DNA of 64,000 nt from Streptomyces sp. SAI-127 (lineage in GTDB: Bacteria; Actinomycetota; Actinomycetes; Streptomycetales; Streptomycetaceae): contig NZ_JARXYJ010000001.1 in the NCBI RefSeq assembly GCF_029894425.1, forward strand, positions 2,294,001 to 2,358,000. The letters run 5' to 3'. Below, piece by piece: positions 37,671-46,736 of the stretch (within the stretch, counting starts at the first letter, position 1; every line of letters begins with the position of its first letter). Position numbers and translations under genes: made by a program. The notes beneath the pieces are model-generated. The model did no database searches and was not told where the DNA came from. It saw nothing but the letters and a program-made list of their open reading frames with translations.

Positions 37671-38612
37671 TCAGGTGGGTGATATGCGGCGGGCGAGCCG
37701 TCGCGCCAGGGGGTGGACGACTCCCAGGGCCGCGGCGACACCGGGGGCTCCGGCGCGGGCGGTCAGGGCGGCCTGGAGCGGCATCAGCCCGAGGATTCCG
37801 GCGCCGACGGCCCGTCGTACGTTCGCTCCCGACGGCTCCTGTACGGCGCGGGCCTGAGCGGTGCCGTAGGTGGCGAGGTAGGCGAGGGTGCCGGTGGCGG
37901 TGACGGCGGTCCGGAAGTCGGCCGGGGGCACTGACGCCGTCCCGGCCGCCGACAGTGCCGTGGCCAGGGCCGTCGCGGTGGAGACGGCGAGGGTGGTGGC
38001 CGGGACGCGAGCGTCGGGGGCGCCGGAGACCTCGTGGCGGCTGAGCACGGTGAGTGTGTAGGTGTGGACACCGACCAGGGCGGCGGGTACCGCACCCCGG
38101 CGCAGCGCCACGCCCGTGGGTGCGGTGGCGAGGGCGCCGGACAGGACGTCGAGGGCGCGGGCCGCCGCCATGGTCGCAGCGCCCGCCCGAGTGGACTTGA
38201 GCCTCAGGTCGTAGGCCCAGATCAGGCCCGTCAACGGGAGCGCGGCCAGGAGACCGCGACGGCCGTTCGCCACTGCCGTGAGTCCGAGGCCCGCGGCGGT
38301 CAGGCCACCGGCCACGGCGAGTGCGGTCCGGCGCGGGACCCGGCCGGAGGGCACGGGCCGCCGGGGGCGCTCGACGGCGTCGACGGTGGCGTCGGCGTAG
38401 TCGTTGAGGGCCATGCCCGCCCAGTAGAGGCAGACGGATGAGCCGATCGTGCCGAGAGCACGGGCGTTCAGGGGGCGTCCGGCCGCGGCCGCTCCGGCGA
38501 TCACATCGCCGGGGACGCTCAATGCCGCGGGCGCTCGGACGAGTTGGGCGAGGTCGGATGCGCGCACGGCAGAGAGGTAGCCGAAACGGAAGAGCCCTTT
38601 CCGGTCTTTCAT
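37671..38612 (-). CDS. eboC: UbiA-family prenyltransferase, EboC
   Basis: 313 residues with about eight membrane helices. The first Asp-rich motif is NDYADATVDAVERPRRPVPSGRV (NDxxD, prenyl diphosphate binding). The second region is YDLRLKSTRAG, matching the YxxxxKxxxxG-type motif. It transfers a prenyl group in the membrane; in ebo clusters this is the membrane-embedded member. First gene of the operon, with an A/T-rich promoter region immediately upstream and no ribosome site before the ATG. Confidence 0.9.
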   Translation of the reverse strand: MKDRKGLFRFGYLSAVRASDLAQLVRAPAALSVPGDVIAGAAAAGRPLNARALGTIGSSVCLYWAGMALNDYADATVDAVERPRRPVPSGRVPRRTALAVAGGLTAAGLGLTAVANGRRGLLAALPLTGLIWAYDLRLKSTRAGAATMAAARALDVLSGALATAPTGVALRRGAVPAALVGVHTYTLTVLSRHEVSGAPDARVPATTLAVSTATALATALSAAGTASVPPADFRTAVTATGTLAYLATYGTAQARAVQEPSGANVRRAVGAGILGLMPLQAALTARAGAPGVAAALGVVHPLARRLARRISPT

Positions 38613-38619
38613 GACCGGA

Positions 38620-38646
38620 ACTCTACTTATTGAGATTGAAATTTCA
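38620..38646 (-). promoter_or_regulatory. Probable leaderless promoter and palindrome of the ebo operon
   Basis: Reading the minus strand, TAGAGT (38625-38620) is 7 bases before the eboC ATG, as for a leaderless -10. Just upstream lies a perfect 10-bp palindrome TGAAATTTCA (38637-38646), whose GTGAAA flank could be the -35. A/T-rich in a G/C-rich genome. Confidence 0.4.
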
Positions 38647-38743
38647 CGGTTTTACGACGAGGTGAGCGGGGTGACAAAAAAGACACGCATTTCGCTCAAC
38701 CTGCGGCTTGAACTTGTTGCACCTGTGGCCGACTTGTGGACCC

Positions 38744-40165
38744 TCAGGTCTGCTGTCGCAGCCTCCGCCATACGGCCTTCGCGGCGTTGTGGCCCGACAT
38801 GCCGTGCACGCCCGGTCCCGGTGGGGTCGCCGACGAGCAGATGAAGACGGCCGGATGAGGGGTGCTGTACGGGGACAGGGAGAGCTTGGGGCGCAGCATG
38901 ACCTGGAGTCCGCTGACCGCGCCGGAGCCGATGTCGCCGCCGACGTAGTTGGCGTTGCGGGCGGCCAGTTCGGGCGGGCCTGCGGTGGCGCGGGCGAGGA
39001 CGCGGTCGCGGAACCCCGGGGCGAAACGCTCCAGTTGGCGCTCCATGGCGTCGGTGAGGTCGCCGGTCCAGCCGCTGGGCACGTGGCCGTAGGCCCAGAA
39101 CACATGCTTTCCGGCGGGGGCCCGGCCGGGGTCGACGACGCTCGGCTGCACCGTGATCATGAACGGCCTGTCGGGTGCGCGGTCCTCCCGGGACGCGGCG
39201 CGCAGGGCGGTGCCGATCTCCGCGCTGTCGGCGCCGATCTGCACGGTGCCCGCGGCGCGCGCCTCCTTCGCGGTCCACGGCACGGGGCCGTCGAGGGCGT
39301 AGTCGACCTTGAAGACACCCGGGCCGTAGCGGTAGCCCTCGTAGTAGTTGCCGAAGCCCGCGATGCGGGCCAGGGCGGTGGGCGAGGTGTCGAAGACGTA
39401 CGCGCGCGCGGGCGGCAGGTCGTCGAGCCGCTTGACCTCGTAGTCGGTGTGGACGGTGCCGCCGAGGTCCTTGAGGTAGGCGGCGAGCGCGTCGGAGATG
39501 GACTGGGAGCCGCCGCGGGCCACGGGCCAGCCGCGGGCATGTGCGGCGAGGGCGAAGACCAGGCCGATGGCACCGGTGGCGAAGCCGCCGAGCGGGGCCA
39601 TGACGTGCGCGACGAGTCCGGCGAACAGGGTCTTCGCGCGCTCGTCGCGGAACCGGCGCATCAGCCAGGTCGACGGGGGCAGGCCGACGAGACCGAAACG
39701 GGCGAGGGTGACCGGGTCACGGGGCAGCGCGGTCGCGGGCAGGGACATGAAGTCGCGGGCCAGGGTGTCCCACGTGGGCAGGAACGGCTCGACGAGCCTT
39801 CGGTACGTCCCCGCGTCCCGCGGTCCGAACGAGGCGGCCGTCTCGGCGACCGACCTCGACAGCACGGCAGCGGTGCCGTCGGTGAAGGGGTGCGCCATGG
39901 GCAGCTCGGCATGGAGCCACTCCAGGCCGTAGCGCTCCAGGGGCAGGGCGCGGAACGCCGGGGAGTTGATGCCGAGGGGGTGGGCCGCGGAGCACGGGTC
40001 GTGCAGGAAGCCCGGGAGAGTCAGCTCCTCGGTGCGGGCTCCCCCGCCCACGGTGCCGCGCGCCTCGAAGACGGCCACGGAGAAGCCGCGGCGGGCCAGC
40101 TCCACGGCAGCCGTCAGTCCGTTCGGTCCCGCACCCACTACGACCGCATCGAGCATCGACGGCAC
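38744..40165 (-). CDS. FAD-dependent phytoene-desaturase-like oxidoreductase
   Basis: 473 residues. N-terminal dinucleotide fold [28 protein letters not shown], then [20 protein letters not shown], and near the end the [18 protein letters not shown] loop contacting FAD, as in PYROXD2/carotenoid-desaturase-type enzymes. The GTG at 40165 has AAGGGG about 8 bases before it. The substrate is unknown; no carotenoid genes are nearby. It precedes the ebo operon on the same strand with 131 bp between. Confidence 0.87.
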   Translation of the reverse strand: MPSMLDAVVVGAGPNGLTAAVELARRGFSVAVFEARGTVGGGARTEELTLPGFLHDPCSAAHPLGINSPAFRALPLERYGLEWLHAELPMAHPFTDGTAAVLSRSVAETAASFGPRDAGTYRRLVEPFLPTWDTLARDFMSLPATALPRDPVTLARFGLVGLPPSTWLMRRFRDERAKTLFAGLVAHVMAPLGGFATGAIGLVFALAAHARGWPVARGGSQSISDALAAYLKDLGGTVHTDYEVKRLDDLPPARAYVFDTSPTALARIAGFGNYYEGYRYGPGVFKVDYALDGPVPWTAKEARAAGTVQIGADSAEIGTALRAASREDRAPDRPFMITVQPSVVDPGRAPAGKHVFWAYGHVPSGWTGDLTDAMERQLERFAPGFRDRVLARATAGPPELAARNANYVGGDIGSGAVSGLQVMLRPKLSLSPYSTPHPAVFICSSATPPGPGVHGMSGHNAAKAVWRRLRQQT

Positions 40166-40245
40166 CTTCGGACCCCTTCGTCAGCCGATGGCCAGAGGAT
40201 CAGGATATGCCGGGGGACCGACAGTCTCGGGGTTCGGGGGTAAGT

Positions 40246-40458
40246 CTGGGTCCGGTCCGGGTCCGGTTCGGGTCCGGTTCGGGTCCGGTTCGGGTCCGGT
40301 TCGGGTCCGGTCCGGGTTCCGGGGCGGCTCAGGATCAGGCCGGCTCGGGCGCCCGCTCCAGGTCCGGCTCCAGGTCCGGCTTCGGTTCCGGGTACGGCTC
40401 CGGCTCCGGGTCTGGTTCCGGGTCCAGCTCCAGCTCCAGCTCCAGCTCCAGCTCCAGC
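40246..40458. repeat. Low-complexity tandem repeats in the gap 40166-40567
   Basis: Two adjoining arrays. 40246-40320: an 11-12-bp unit of the type GGTTCGGGTCC repeated about six times. 40351-40458: related GGCTCCGG/GGTTCCGG units ending in six perfect TCCAGC hexamers (40423-40458). The strand asymmetry (G-rich, then C-rich) is marked. Several frames are open across it but give only Ser-Gly, Trp-Ser or Glu-Leu runs; I treat it as non-coding. The rest of the gap holds nothing recognisable. Confidence 0.85.
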
Positions 40459-40567
40459 CCAGACTCGCCCCAGCGTCGGCCCGTCCCGACGTGAGCCCAG
40501 CCCGTCCCGGCATGAGCCCGACTCGTCCTGGTGTGAGCCCCCGACCCGGCTCGTCCCCGCGGGCGCG

Positions 40568-41413
40568 TCAGGCCTCGCCCGCCAGCAGCCCCCGCACCCT
40601 GCGGGCCGTCGCCGCGTCGCGGGCCGCGGTGAAGGGGAGGGTGTTGCCGCCCTTGATGCGGAACGGTTCGCCGGTGAGGGTCAGATGGACGCCGCCCGCC
40701 TCCTCGACCAGCAGCAGGCCCGCGGCGTGGTCCCAGGCCGCCTCCCAGGAGAAGGCGACGGCGTCCGACTCGCCGCGGGCGACGGCGAGATACTCCAGGC
40801 CGGCCGAGCCGCACGCCCGCGGTGCGACGCCGTCCGTCCACAGTCCCAGCAGGCCGCGCTTCTGCTCGTCCGTCGTGTAGTCCGGGTGGGAGGTGGCCAC
40901 TTGGAGGTCGCGGCCCGGGGCGGGGACGCCCGCGTACAGCCGCTCGCCGTCGAGGAACGCGCCCCGGCCGCGTATCGCCGTGGCCAGTTGGTCCCGGGCC
41001 GGGGCGTACGTCCAGGAAGCGAGCAATACACCACTCCTGGCCAGCGCGACCAGCATGCAGAAGCCGGGGTCGCCGTGCACGAACTGCCGGGTGCCGTCGA
41101 CCGGGTCGACTATCCAGACCGGAGTGTCGCCCTGCAGCGCCTCGTACGACGCCGGGTTGGCGTGGACGGCCTCCTCGCCGACCACGGCCGAGCCGGGCAG
41201 GAGGGCGCCGAGCGTCTCGGTGAGATACCGCTCGGCCAGCCGGTCGGCGTCCGTCACCAGGTCGTGCGGGCCGGCCTTCTGGTCGACCTCGTGCGCGGCG
41301 AGCCGCCGGAAGCGCGGCATGACCTCCGCTGCGGCGGCCTTGCGCACCGCCTCTTCCACGTCGTCCGCGTGCCGGTCGAGAAACTCGTCGATGGTTTCCG
41401 TGTCTTCGATCAT
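40568..41413 (-). CDS. Inositol-monophosphatase-family phosphatase
   Basis: 281 residues with all IMPase metal motifs: DLVTDADRLAERYL, VVGEEAV (GEE), WIVDPVDGTRQFVHG (DPxDGT) and AWDHAAGLLLVEEAGG (WDxAA). It dephosphorylates inositol phosphate, histidinol phosphate, PAP or fructose bisphosphate; which one is not decidable. The ATG at 41413 starts the conserved region. Downstream of it lies the tandem-repeat gap. Confidence 0.92.
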   Translation of the reverse strand: MIEDTETIDEFLDRHADDVEEAVRKAAAAEVMPRFRRLAAHEVDQKAGPHDLVTDADRLAERYLTETLGALLPGSAVVGEEAVHANPASYEALQGDTPVWIVDPVDGTRQFVHGDPGFCMLVALARSGVLLASWTYAPARDQLATAIRGRGAFLDGERLYAGVPAPGRDLQVATSHPDYTTDEQKRGLLGLWTDGVAPRACGSAGLEYLAVARGESDAVAFSWEAAWDHAAGLLLVEEAGGVHLTLTGEPFRIKGGNTLPFTAARDAATARRVRGLLAGEA

Positions 41414-41582
41414 GACTCCATGAGAGCACGCGGGGCTGACAATCCCTACCCGCCCGATGGAGGGTGAGTGGAATCGCCGTGAACACCGGGATCCGAAGGC
41501 AACGGCGGCCATATCGGGGCAAATTACGCCATCGGGATCCTGGTCACCCACTCGGCCCGGCCGACACCCCCGCACAACTGCG

Positions 41583-43436
41583 TCACCGCCCCACCGCATA
41601 CCCCTGCATCCCCCGCGGATTGGCCCCCGCCGACAGCACCCCCGTCTCCGGGTCCCGCGCCACCGCGCACAACCGTCCCTCCGACCACGGCTCCCCCACC
41701 GTCACGTCGTGCCCCCGCCGCCGTAGCCCTTCGACCACCCCGGGATCCGTCCGCTCCTCCACCGTGACGCTTCCCGGCCGCATCCCCCGCGGATAGAACG
41801 ACCCCGGGAAGCTGTCGTTGTGCCAGTTCGGGGCGTCGATCGCGCCTTGGAGGTCGAGGCCGCCGCGGACCGGGGAGCGCAGGGCGAGGGCCAGGAAGAA
41901 GTGGAGCTGCCACTGGTCCTGCTGGTCTCCGCCGGGCGTGCCGAAGGCCAGCACCGGCACCCCGTCGCGCAGGGCGATCGAGGGGGTGAGCGTGGTGCGG
42001 GGGCGGCGGCCGGGAGTGAGGGAGTTGGGCAGGCCCTCCTCCAGCCAGGTCATCTGAAGCCGGGTCCCCAGGGGGAAGCCCAGCTCGGGGACGACGGGGT
42101 TGGACTGGAGCCATCCCCCGCTGGGCGTGGCGGCCACCATGTTGCCCCAGCGGTCGACGACGTCGAGGTGGCAGGTGTCGCCCCGGGTCGTGCCGTCGGG
42201 GCCGACCTCGGGCTCCCCCGGCACGGGCGACGTGGGGTTCTTCGCGACCGTCGGCTCTCCCACGCCCATCGGGCTGAAGCCGGGCTCGTCGGTGACGACC
42301 ACGCGCGCGTGCGCGCTCAGCCGGGGAACACGCCCACCGGGACTGCCCGGCCGGAGCTCGTGGGAGGCCTTGTCGCCGATGAGCTCACGCCGTCCCGCGT
42401 TGTACTGCGCCGACAGCAGCTCACCGAGCGGCACCTCGGCCGCGTCCCCGTACCAGGCCTCCCGGTCGGCCATCGCCAGCTTGCAGCCCTCGACCAGCAG
42501 ATGGACGTACTCGACGGACCCGTACCGCGGCAGCTCGGGTGGCAACAGCGCGAGCTGCTGGAGCAGGACGGGACCCTGGCTCCAGGGGCCGGCCTTGCAC
42601 AGGGTCCAGCCGTTCCAGTCGTACGTCGCCGGCGCCTCGTAGGTCGCGGACCAACCGGCGAGATCGGCGGCCGTGAGCGTGCCGGTGTGCCGCGAGCCGC
42701 TGGTGTCCATGGTGGGTCGCCGCGCCTGCCGTACGAGCGCCTCGGCGATGAATCCGGTACGCCACACCTCGCGCGCCGCGTCGATCTGCGCGGCCCGGTC
42801 GCCCGCCCCTGCCACCTCGCCGATGAGCCGCTTCCAGGTGGCGGCCAGGGCGGGGTTGCGGAACAACTCGCCGGGCCGCGGGGCCTTGCCGCCCGGCAGG
42901 TACACCTCCGCGGACGAGGTCCACTCCGTCTCGAACAGCTCCCGCACGCTCTCGACGGTCGCGCCGACGTTCTCCACGGGCGCGTGCCCGTCCTCGGCGT
43001 ACCCGATGGCGTACTTGAGGACGTCGGCGAGGGACTTGGTGCCGTGGTCGCGCAGGAGCAGCATCCAGGCGTCGAAGGCGCCCGGTACGGCGGCGGCGAG
43101 GGGGCCGGTGCCGGGAACGAGATCCAGGCCGAGCCCCTTGTAGTGGGCCACGGTCGCCCCGGCGGGCGCGACGCCCTGCCCGCACAGCACCCGCACCTCC
43201 CCACCGGCGGGCGCGAGCAGGATCGGCACCTCACCGGCGGGGCCGTTGAGGTGCGGCTCGACGACGTGCAGCACGAAGGCCCCGGCCACCGCCGCGTCGT
43301 ACGCGTTGCCGCCGTCCTCCAGCACCGCCATCGCCGACTGCGAAGCCAGCCAGTGGGTGGAGGACACCATGCCGAAGGTGCCTTGAAGAGTGGGACGGGT
43401 GGTGAACACGCCTTTCACCTCGCACTTTCCGCGCAT
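41583..43436 (-). CDS. Gamma-glutamyltransferase-family protein
   Basis: 617 residues without a signal peptide. The N-terminal heavy-chain part has MVSSTHWLASQSAMAVLEDGGNAYDAAVA. The autocleavage region GDTCHLDVVDRWGNMVAATPSGG has its candidate nucleophile at Thr421. The light chain contains RPRTTLTPSIALRDGVPVLAFGTPGGDQQ. In textbook GGT the nucleophilic Thr is directly followed by His; here a Cys intervenes, as in YwrD-like relatives, so acyl donor and function may differ. ATG 43436 has GGGGAGAGG upstream. The family hydrolyses or transfers gamma-glutamyl groups, or acts as an acylase. Confidence 0.87.
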   Translation of the reverse strand: MRGKCEVKGVFTTRPTLQGTFGMVSSTHWLASQSAMAVLEDGGNAYDAAVAGAFVLHVVEPHLNGPAGEVPILLAPAGGEVRVLCGQGVAPAGATVAHYKGLGLDLVPGTGPLAAAVPGAFDAWMLLLRDHGTKSLADVLKYAIGYAEDGHAPVENVGATVESVRELFETEWTSSAEVYLPGGKAPRPGELFRNPALAATWKRLIGEVAGAGDRAAQIDAAREVWRTGFIAEALVRQARRPTMDTSGSRHTGTLTAADLAGWSATYEAPATYDWNGWTLCKAGPWSQGPVLLQQLALLPPELPRYGSVEYVHLLVEGCKLAMADREAWYGDAAEVPLGELLSAQYNAGRRELIGDKASHELRPGSPGGRVPRLSAHARVVVTDEPGFSPMGVGEPTVAKNPTSPVPGEPEVGPDGTTRGDTCHLDVVDRWGNMVAATPSGGWLQSNPVVPELGFPLGTRLQMTWLEEGLPNSLTPGRRPRTTLTPSIALRDGVPVLAFGTPGGDQQDQWQLHFFLALALRSPVRGGLDLQGAIDAPNWHNDSFPGSFYPRGMRPGSVTVEERTDPGVVEGLRRRGHDVTVGEPWSEGRLCAVARDPETGVLSAGANPRGMQGYAVGR

Positions 43437-43735
43437 CGGCCGGACCTCTCCCCGACAGGCTATCGATCACCCTTCGCAGGTCGGCACCACGGGAGGTGAG
43501 CGTCTTGGGTCTCGCAGCCGCATGTCACTCCGCACGGCCGGACTACGAAGACTTTGCGATCGCACGAGGAGCCCATGAACCACCCCTCACCTGCCCGGAG
43601 TCCCTTTTGCCCGGCCGCATGGACCGCCGGTAACGCCGAGTTCACCGGACGCCTCTTCCCGCCCGTTCTACGCGCGTGGTGCCATGCGGATGCCCGCGAC
43701 CCCCACGCGGGCACCAACTCGACCAGGAGTCACGC
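43437..43735 (+). other. Intergenic leader region of the phospholipase-D-like gene
   Basis: 299 bp between divergent genes, holding both promoters; no clear -10/-35 was identified. A perfect 7-bp hairpin GCCCGCG/CGCGGGC (43692-43698 with 43706-43712) lies just before the AGGAG ribosome site of the PLD-like gene and may modulate its translation or mRNA stability. Confidence 0.45.
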
Positions 43736-44728
43736 ATGTTGTGGAAGGTCCTCACCCGTACCGGTGTCGCTGTCGCCGCCGGTGCCGCCGTGTTCGCCGC
43801 CTCCGTCCCCGCCAGTGCCGCGAGCTACACCGCCTTCGCCTTCTCGCAGAGCGGCGGTCAGCCCACGATCTACGACTTCGTCAACTCGGCGACCACCTCC
43901 CTCGACATGACCATGTACGAGCTCGAGGACACCACGGCCGTCAACGACCTGATAGCCCTCAAGAACAAGGGCGTCACCGTGCGGGTCGTCCTGGACCGTG
44001 CGCACCAGAGCGCCAACAGCTCGGCCTACACGGCGCTGACGAACGCGGGCGTGGGCGTGGTGTGGTCGCCGTCGAGCTTCGTCTACACGCACCAGAAGAC
44101 GATCACCGTGGACGCCACCAAGTCGCTGGTCCTCACGGGCAATCTCACCTCCCAGTACTACGCCACCGGCCGTGACTACGGCGTGTTCACCGACGACACC
44201 CGCGATGTCGCCGCGATCGAGAAGGTCTTCGCCGCGGACTACGCGGGCACCTCGGTCACCCCCACCGACGGCGACCACCTGCTCTGGTCCCCCACCGATT
44301 CCCGCAGCCGTCTGCTGTCCGTCGTCAACGCCGCCACCAAGACGCTCGACGTCGAGGAACTGGAGTTCAGCGACAGCACGGTGGTCGACGCCATCGCGGC
44401 GCGCGCGAAGGCGGGGGTGAAGGTACGGGTGGTGCTGGAGACCCCGGGCGACTACGCGAGCGAGGTCTCCGAGATCAAGGCGGCAGGCGGGACCGTCGTC
44501 GGGTACTCCGACCCCGACGGCTTCTACATCCACGCCAAGGCCATGGTCGCCGACTACGGCCTCGGCACCCAGGAGGTGGAGGCCGGCTCCATGAACATCA
44601 GCAGCAACTCTCTCTCCAACAACCGCGAGTTGGGCATCGTCCTCACCGGCACCGGGGTGGCACAGTCCGTGGCCACCACGGTCGAGGCGACGTTCAACAG
44701 TGACTACTCGGGCGGTACGGCCGCGTAG
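43736..44728 (+). CDS. Secreted phospholipase-D-superfamily protein
   Basis: 330 residues. The signal peptide (WKVLTRTG, then AVAAGAAVFAASVPASA) is cleaved near residue 28. Two complete HKD motifs: His119-Gln-Lys121...Asp126 (HQKTITVD), followed by LTGNLTSQYY, and His266-Ala-Lys268...Asp273 (HAKAMVAD), followed by AGSMNISSNS. Both half-sites are intact, so it should be an active phosphodiesterase (phospholipase, nuclease or cardiolipin-synthase-like). Much shorter than classical Streptomyces PLD (~500 residues). AGGAG precedes the ATG by 7 bases. Confidence 0.92.
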   Translation: MLWKVLTRTGVAVAAGAAVFAASVPASAASYTAFAFSQSGGQPTIYDFVNSATTSLDMTMYELEDTTAVNDLIALKNKGVTVRVVLDRAHQSANSSAYTALTNAGVGVVWSPSSFVYTHQKTITVDATKSLVLTGNLTSQYYATGRDYGVFTDDTRDVAAIEKVFAADYAGTSVTPTDGDHLLWSPTDSRSRLLSVVNAATKTLDVEELEFSDSTVVDAIAARAKAGVKVRVVLETPGDYASEVSEIKAAGGTVVGYSDPDGFYIHAKAMVADYGLGTQEVEAGSMNISSNSLSNNRELGIVLTGTGVAQSVATTVEATFNSDYSGGTAA

Positions 44729-44736
44729 TCACCGCC

Positions 44737-44776
44737 GGGCAGACGGCCGCGCTGTCACTCGGACGGCCGTCTGCCC
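44737..44776. terminator. Terminator shared with the 3' end of the methyltransferase gene
   Basis: Perfect 13-bp stem GGGCAGACGGCCG (44737-44749) with its complement at 44764-44776. It follows the PLD-like stop by 8 bp, and its right arm overlaps the last codons of the convergent methyltransferase frame. Confidence 0.75.
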
Positions 44777-45556
44777 ACCGTGAGCAGATGCCCGCTCGCC
44801 CCCAGCGGCGTCGGCTCCGACTCGATGTGCCGGCACGCTGCCGGCACGGTCTCGCGCCGGGCGGGATCGTCCAGCCAGTCCTCGACGCCGCCCATCAGCC
44901 AGGCCACGCCCTCGACGCCGTACTGCCCCTCGACGGCCAGCCGCGCGTCCGTGAACTGCGCGGTCACCTCGTCCGGTTGGGCGAAGTGGGCGACCGTGAA
45001 GAAGCCCTCGTCACGGTAGGGATGGCGGCCGTCCACGAGGACGCGATCGGTGCGTTCGCGATGCTCGGGGGTGAAGTAGCGCTCCTCGCGCAGCAGGTCG
45101 TGCAGTTGCGCGTACCGGTTGATGGTGGCCGCGACCACCGGACCGCTCGGCCGGACCACCCGGCCCGCCTCGGCCAACGCCCTTACTCGGTCGGCCCGTT
45201 CGGGCAGGTGGTACAAGGGGCCGAGCAGGAGCACCACGTCGTACGAGGAGTCGGACGCCGGCAGGTCACGCGCGTCGCCGAGTCGAGCGGCCACCCCCGG
45301 CAGCCGCGAGGCCTGTTCGACGTGGAGCGGCACGGGGTCGACGAGTTCGACCGCGTTCCCGTCCCGTGCGAGCCATTCCGCGTGCACCCCGCTGCCGCCG
45401 CCGAACGTCCAGCACGCGCGCGGGCGCGGGCGGCAGCAGCCGTCGCAGCGCGTCCTGCGTACGCCAGAACTCCAGCCGTCCGGCCGGGGCGCCGCCCGGT
45501 CTGAGGCGGGCGTCCTCCTCGCCCCGGGCGTAGTAGGCGAGGATCTCTTCGCGCAT
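44755..45556 (-). pseudogene. SAM-dependent methyltransferase broken by a single-base frameshift
   Basis: The N-terminal frame (from ATG 45556: MREEILAYYARGEEDARL ... RVLDV) and the C-terminal frame (GGGSGVHAEWLARDG ... LLTVGRRPSE) join into one class-I methyltransferase of about 265 residues. The break is in the SAM-binding motif I, expected as VLDVGGGSG: around 45400-45405 one extra C after GACGTT shifts the frame. The downstream half alone lacks motif I and would not bind SAM. The rest (DVVLLLGPLYHL) is intact, so the mutation is recent or a sequencing error. Confidence 0.8.
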
Positions 45557-45620
45557 TCCCGGTGGCGTCTCGGTGATCGCCTCAGAGTGCTGATCGCAGG
45601 CCGTGGCGGGCAACGGAATA

Positions 45621-46283
45621 TCAGGAGCCGCGTGCCGTCACCAGCCCCGACTCATAGGCGAACACGACCAGTTGGGCGCGGTCGCGGGCACCCAGTTTCG
45701 TCATCGCCCGGCTGATGTGCGTCTTGGCCGTGAGGGGGCTGATCACCATGTGCTCGGCGATCTCCTCGTTGGTCAGGCCTCGGGCGGCCAGGGCGGTCAC
45801 CTCGCGTTCGCGGCGGGTGAGGCACTCCAGGCCGGGGGCGGTGGACCGGTCGGGTGGGCGGGAGACGAACTCGCCGATCAGGGTGCGGGTGACCGCGGGG
45901 GACAGCAGGGCCTCGCCCCGGGCCACCACCTCGATGGCCTGGAGCAGGTCGGCCGGTTCGGTATCCTTGAGCAGAAAGCCGCTCGCGCCCGCCCGCAGTG
46001 CCTCGAAGACGTACTCGTCGAGACCGTAGTTGGTGAGGATCACCACGCGGACCCCCGCCAGCTCCGGATCGGCGGCGATCCGCCGGGTCGCCTCGATTCC
46101 CGTCATCACCGGCATCTGTACGTCGATCAGCGCGATGTCGGGCACCTGCGCGCGCACCAGCTCCACGCCCCGCTCCCCGTCCGCCGCCTCCCCGACCACC
46201 TCGATCCCGTCCTCGGCGTCGAGCAGGGCCCGGAACCCGGCCCGCATCAAAGCCTGGTCGTCGACGAGCGCCACCCTGATCAC
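45621..46283 (-). CDS. NarL/FixJ-type response regulator
   Basis: 220 residues. Receiver domain (1-120): Asp8/Asp9, phospho-acceptor Asp54 in LIDVQMP, Thr89-region ILTNYG and Lys in LLKDTEPADLL. The LuxR helix-turn-helix at the C-terminus is LTRREREVTALAARGLTNEEIAEHMVISPLTAKTHISRAMTKL. The GTG at 46283 has GGAGG 7 bases upstream. Partner of the histidine kinase at 46737-47861, with which it should form a two-component system; the two genes are separated by a repeat-filled gap. Confidence 0.92.
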   Translation of the reverse strand: MIRVALVDDQALMRAGFRALLDAEDGIEVVGEAADGERGVELVRAQVPDIALIDVQMPVMTGIEATRRIAADPELAGVRVVILTNYGLDEYVFEALRAGASGFLLKDTEPADLLQAIEVVARGEALLSPAVTRTLIGEFVSRPPDRSTAPGLECLTRREREVTALAARGLTNEEIAEHMVISPLTAKTHISRAMTKLGARDRAQLVVFAYESGLVTARGS

Positions 46284-46350
46284 CCGCACACCTCCACGCA
46301 CCCAGAGCAGCCGTCCCCCGCCTCACTCACGCCGTCCCCCGAGACCGGCA

Positions 46351-46735
46351 CAGCGCCCACCGCGAGGCCGTCCCCCACCGCGGCAGCCGATCCGGCGCCC
46401 CGTGAACCCGCCCCGCGCCCTCGCAGCCGACCCCCCACACCGCGAAGCCCCCCACCACCACCATCGCACCCCATGCACGCCCCACCAGAAACCCGCCCCG
46501 CACCCTCGAGAGCGATACCCCGCACGCCGGGAAGCCGTCCCTGACCGCCGCACTCCATGCACGCCCCACCGCGAACCCGCTCCGCGCCCTCGCAGCCGAC
46601 CCCCCACACCGCGAAGCTGCCCCCCACACACAGCGGCGGCCCACACACGCCCCCGCCAAACCACCCCCCCCCACCCTCGCAACCAACCCGCCGCACGCCC
46701 TAGAGCTGCCCCCGTCCTCAGGTCCCCCCGCCCCG
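46351..46735. repeat. Degenerate ~83-bp repeats between kinase and regulator genes
   Basis: Four imperfect copies of a C-rich unit start near 46397, 46480, 46562 and 46650 (spacing 83, 82, 88 bp), with a partial copy near 46351. Shared core: CGCCCCAC..GAACCCGC, then CCCTCGCAGCCGA, then CCGCGAAGC. Extreme strand bias to C. The gap (46284-46736) has no gene. Confidence 0.7.
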
Positions 46736-46736
46736 A

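Noticed and set aside
40207..41522. Frames through the tandem repeats giving Ser-Gly, Trp-Ser or Glu-Leu runs
   Set aside because: All frames are open because the repeat lacks stop codons. None joins a conserved domain; the IMPase gene ends normally at 40568.
46351..46735. CRISPR-like spacing of about 83 bp between histidine kinase and regulator
   Set aside because: Copies are degenerate over their full length, with no repeat-spacer division.
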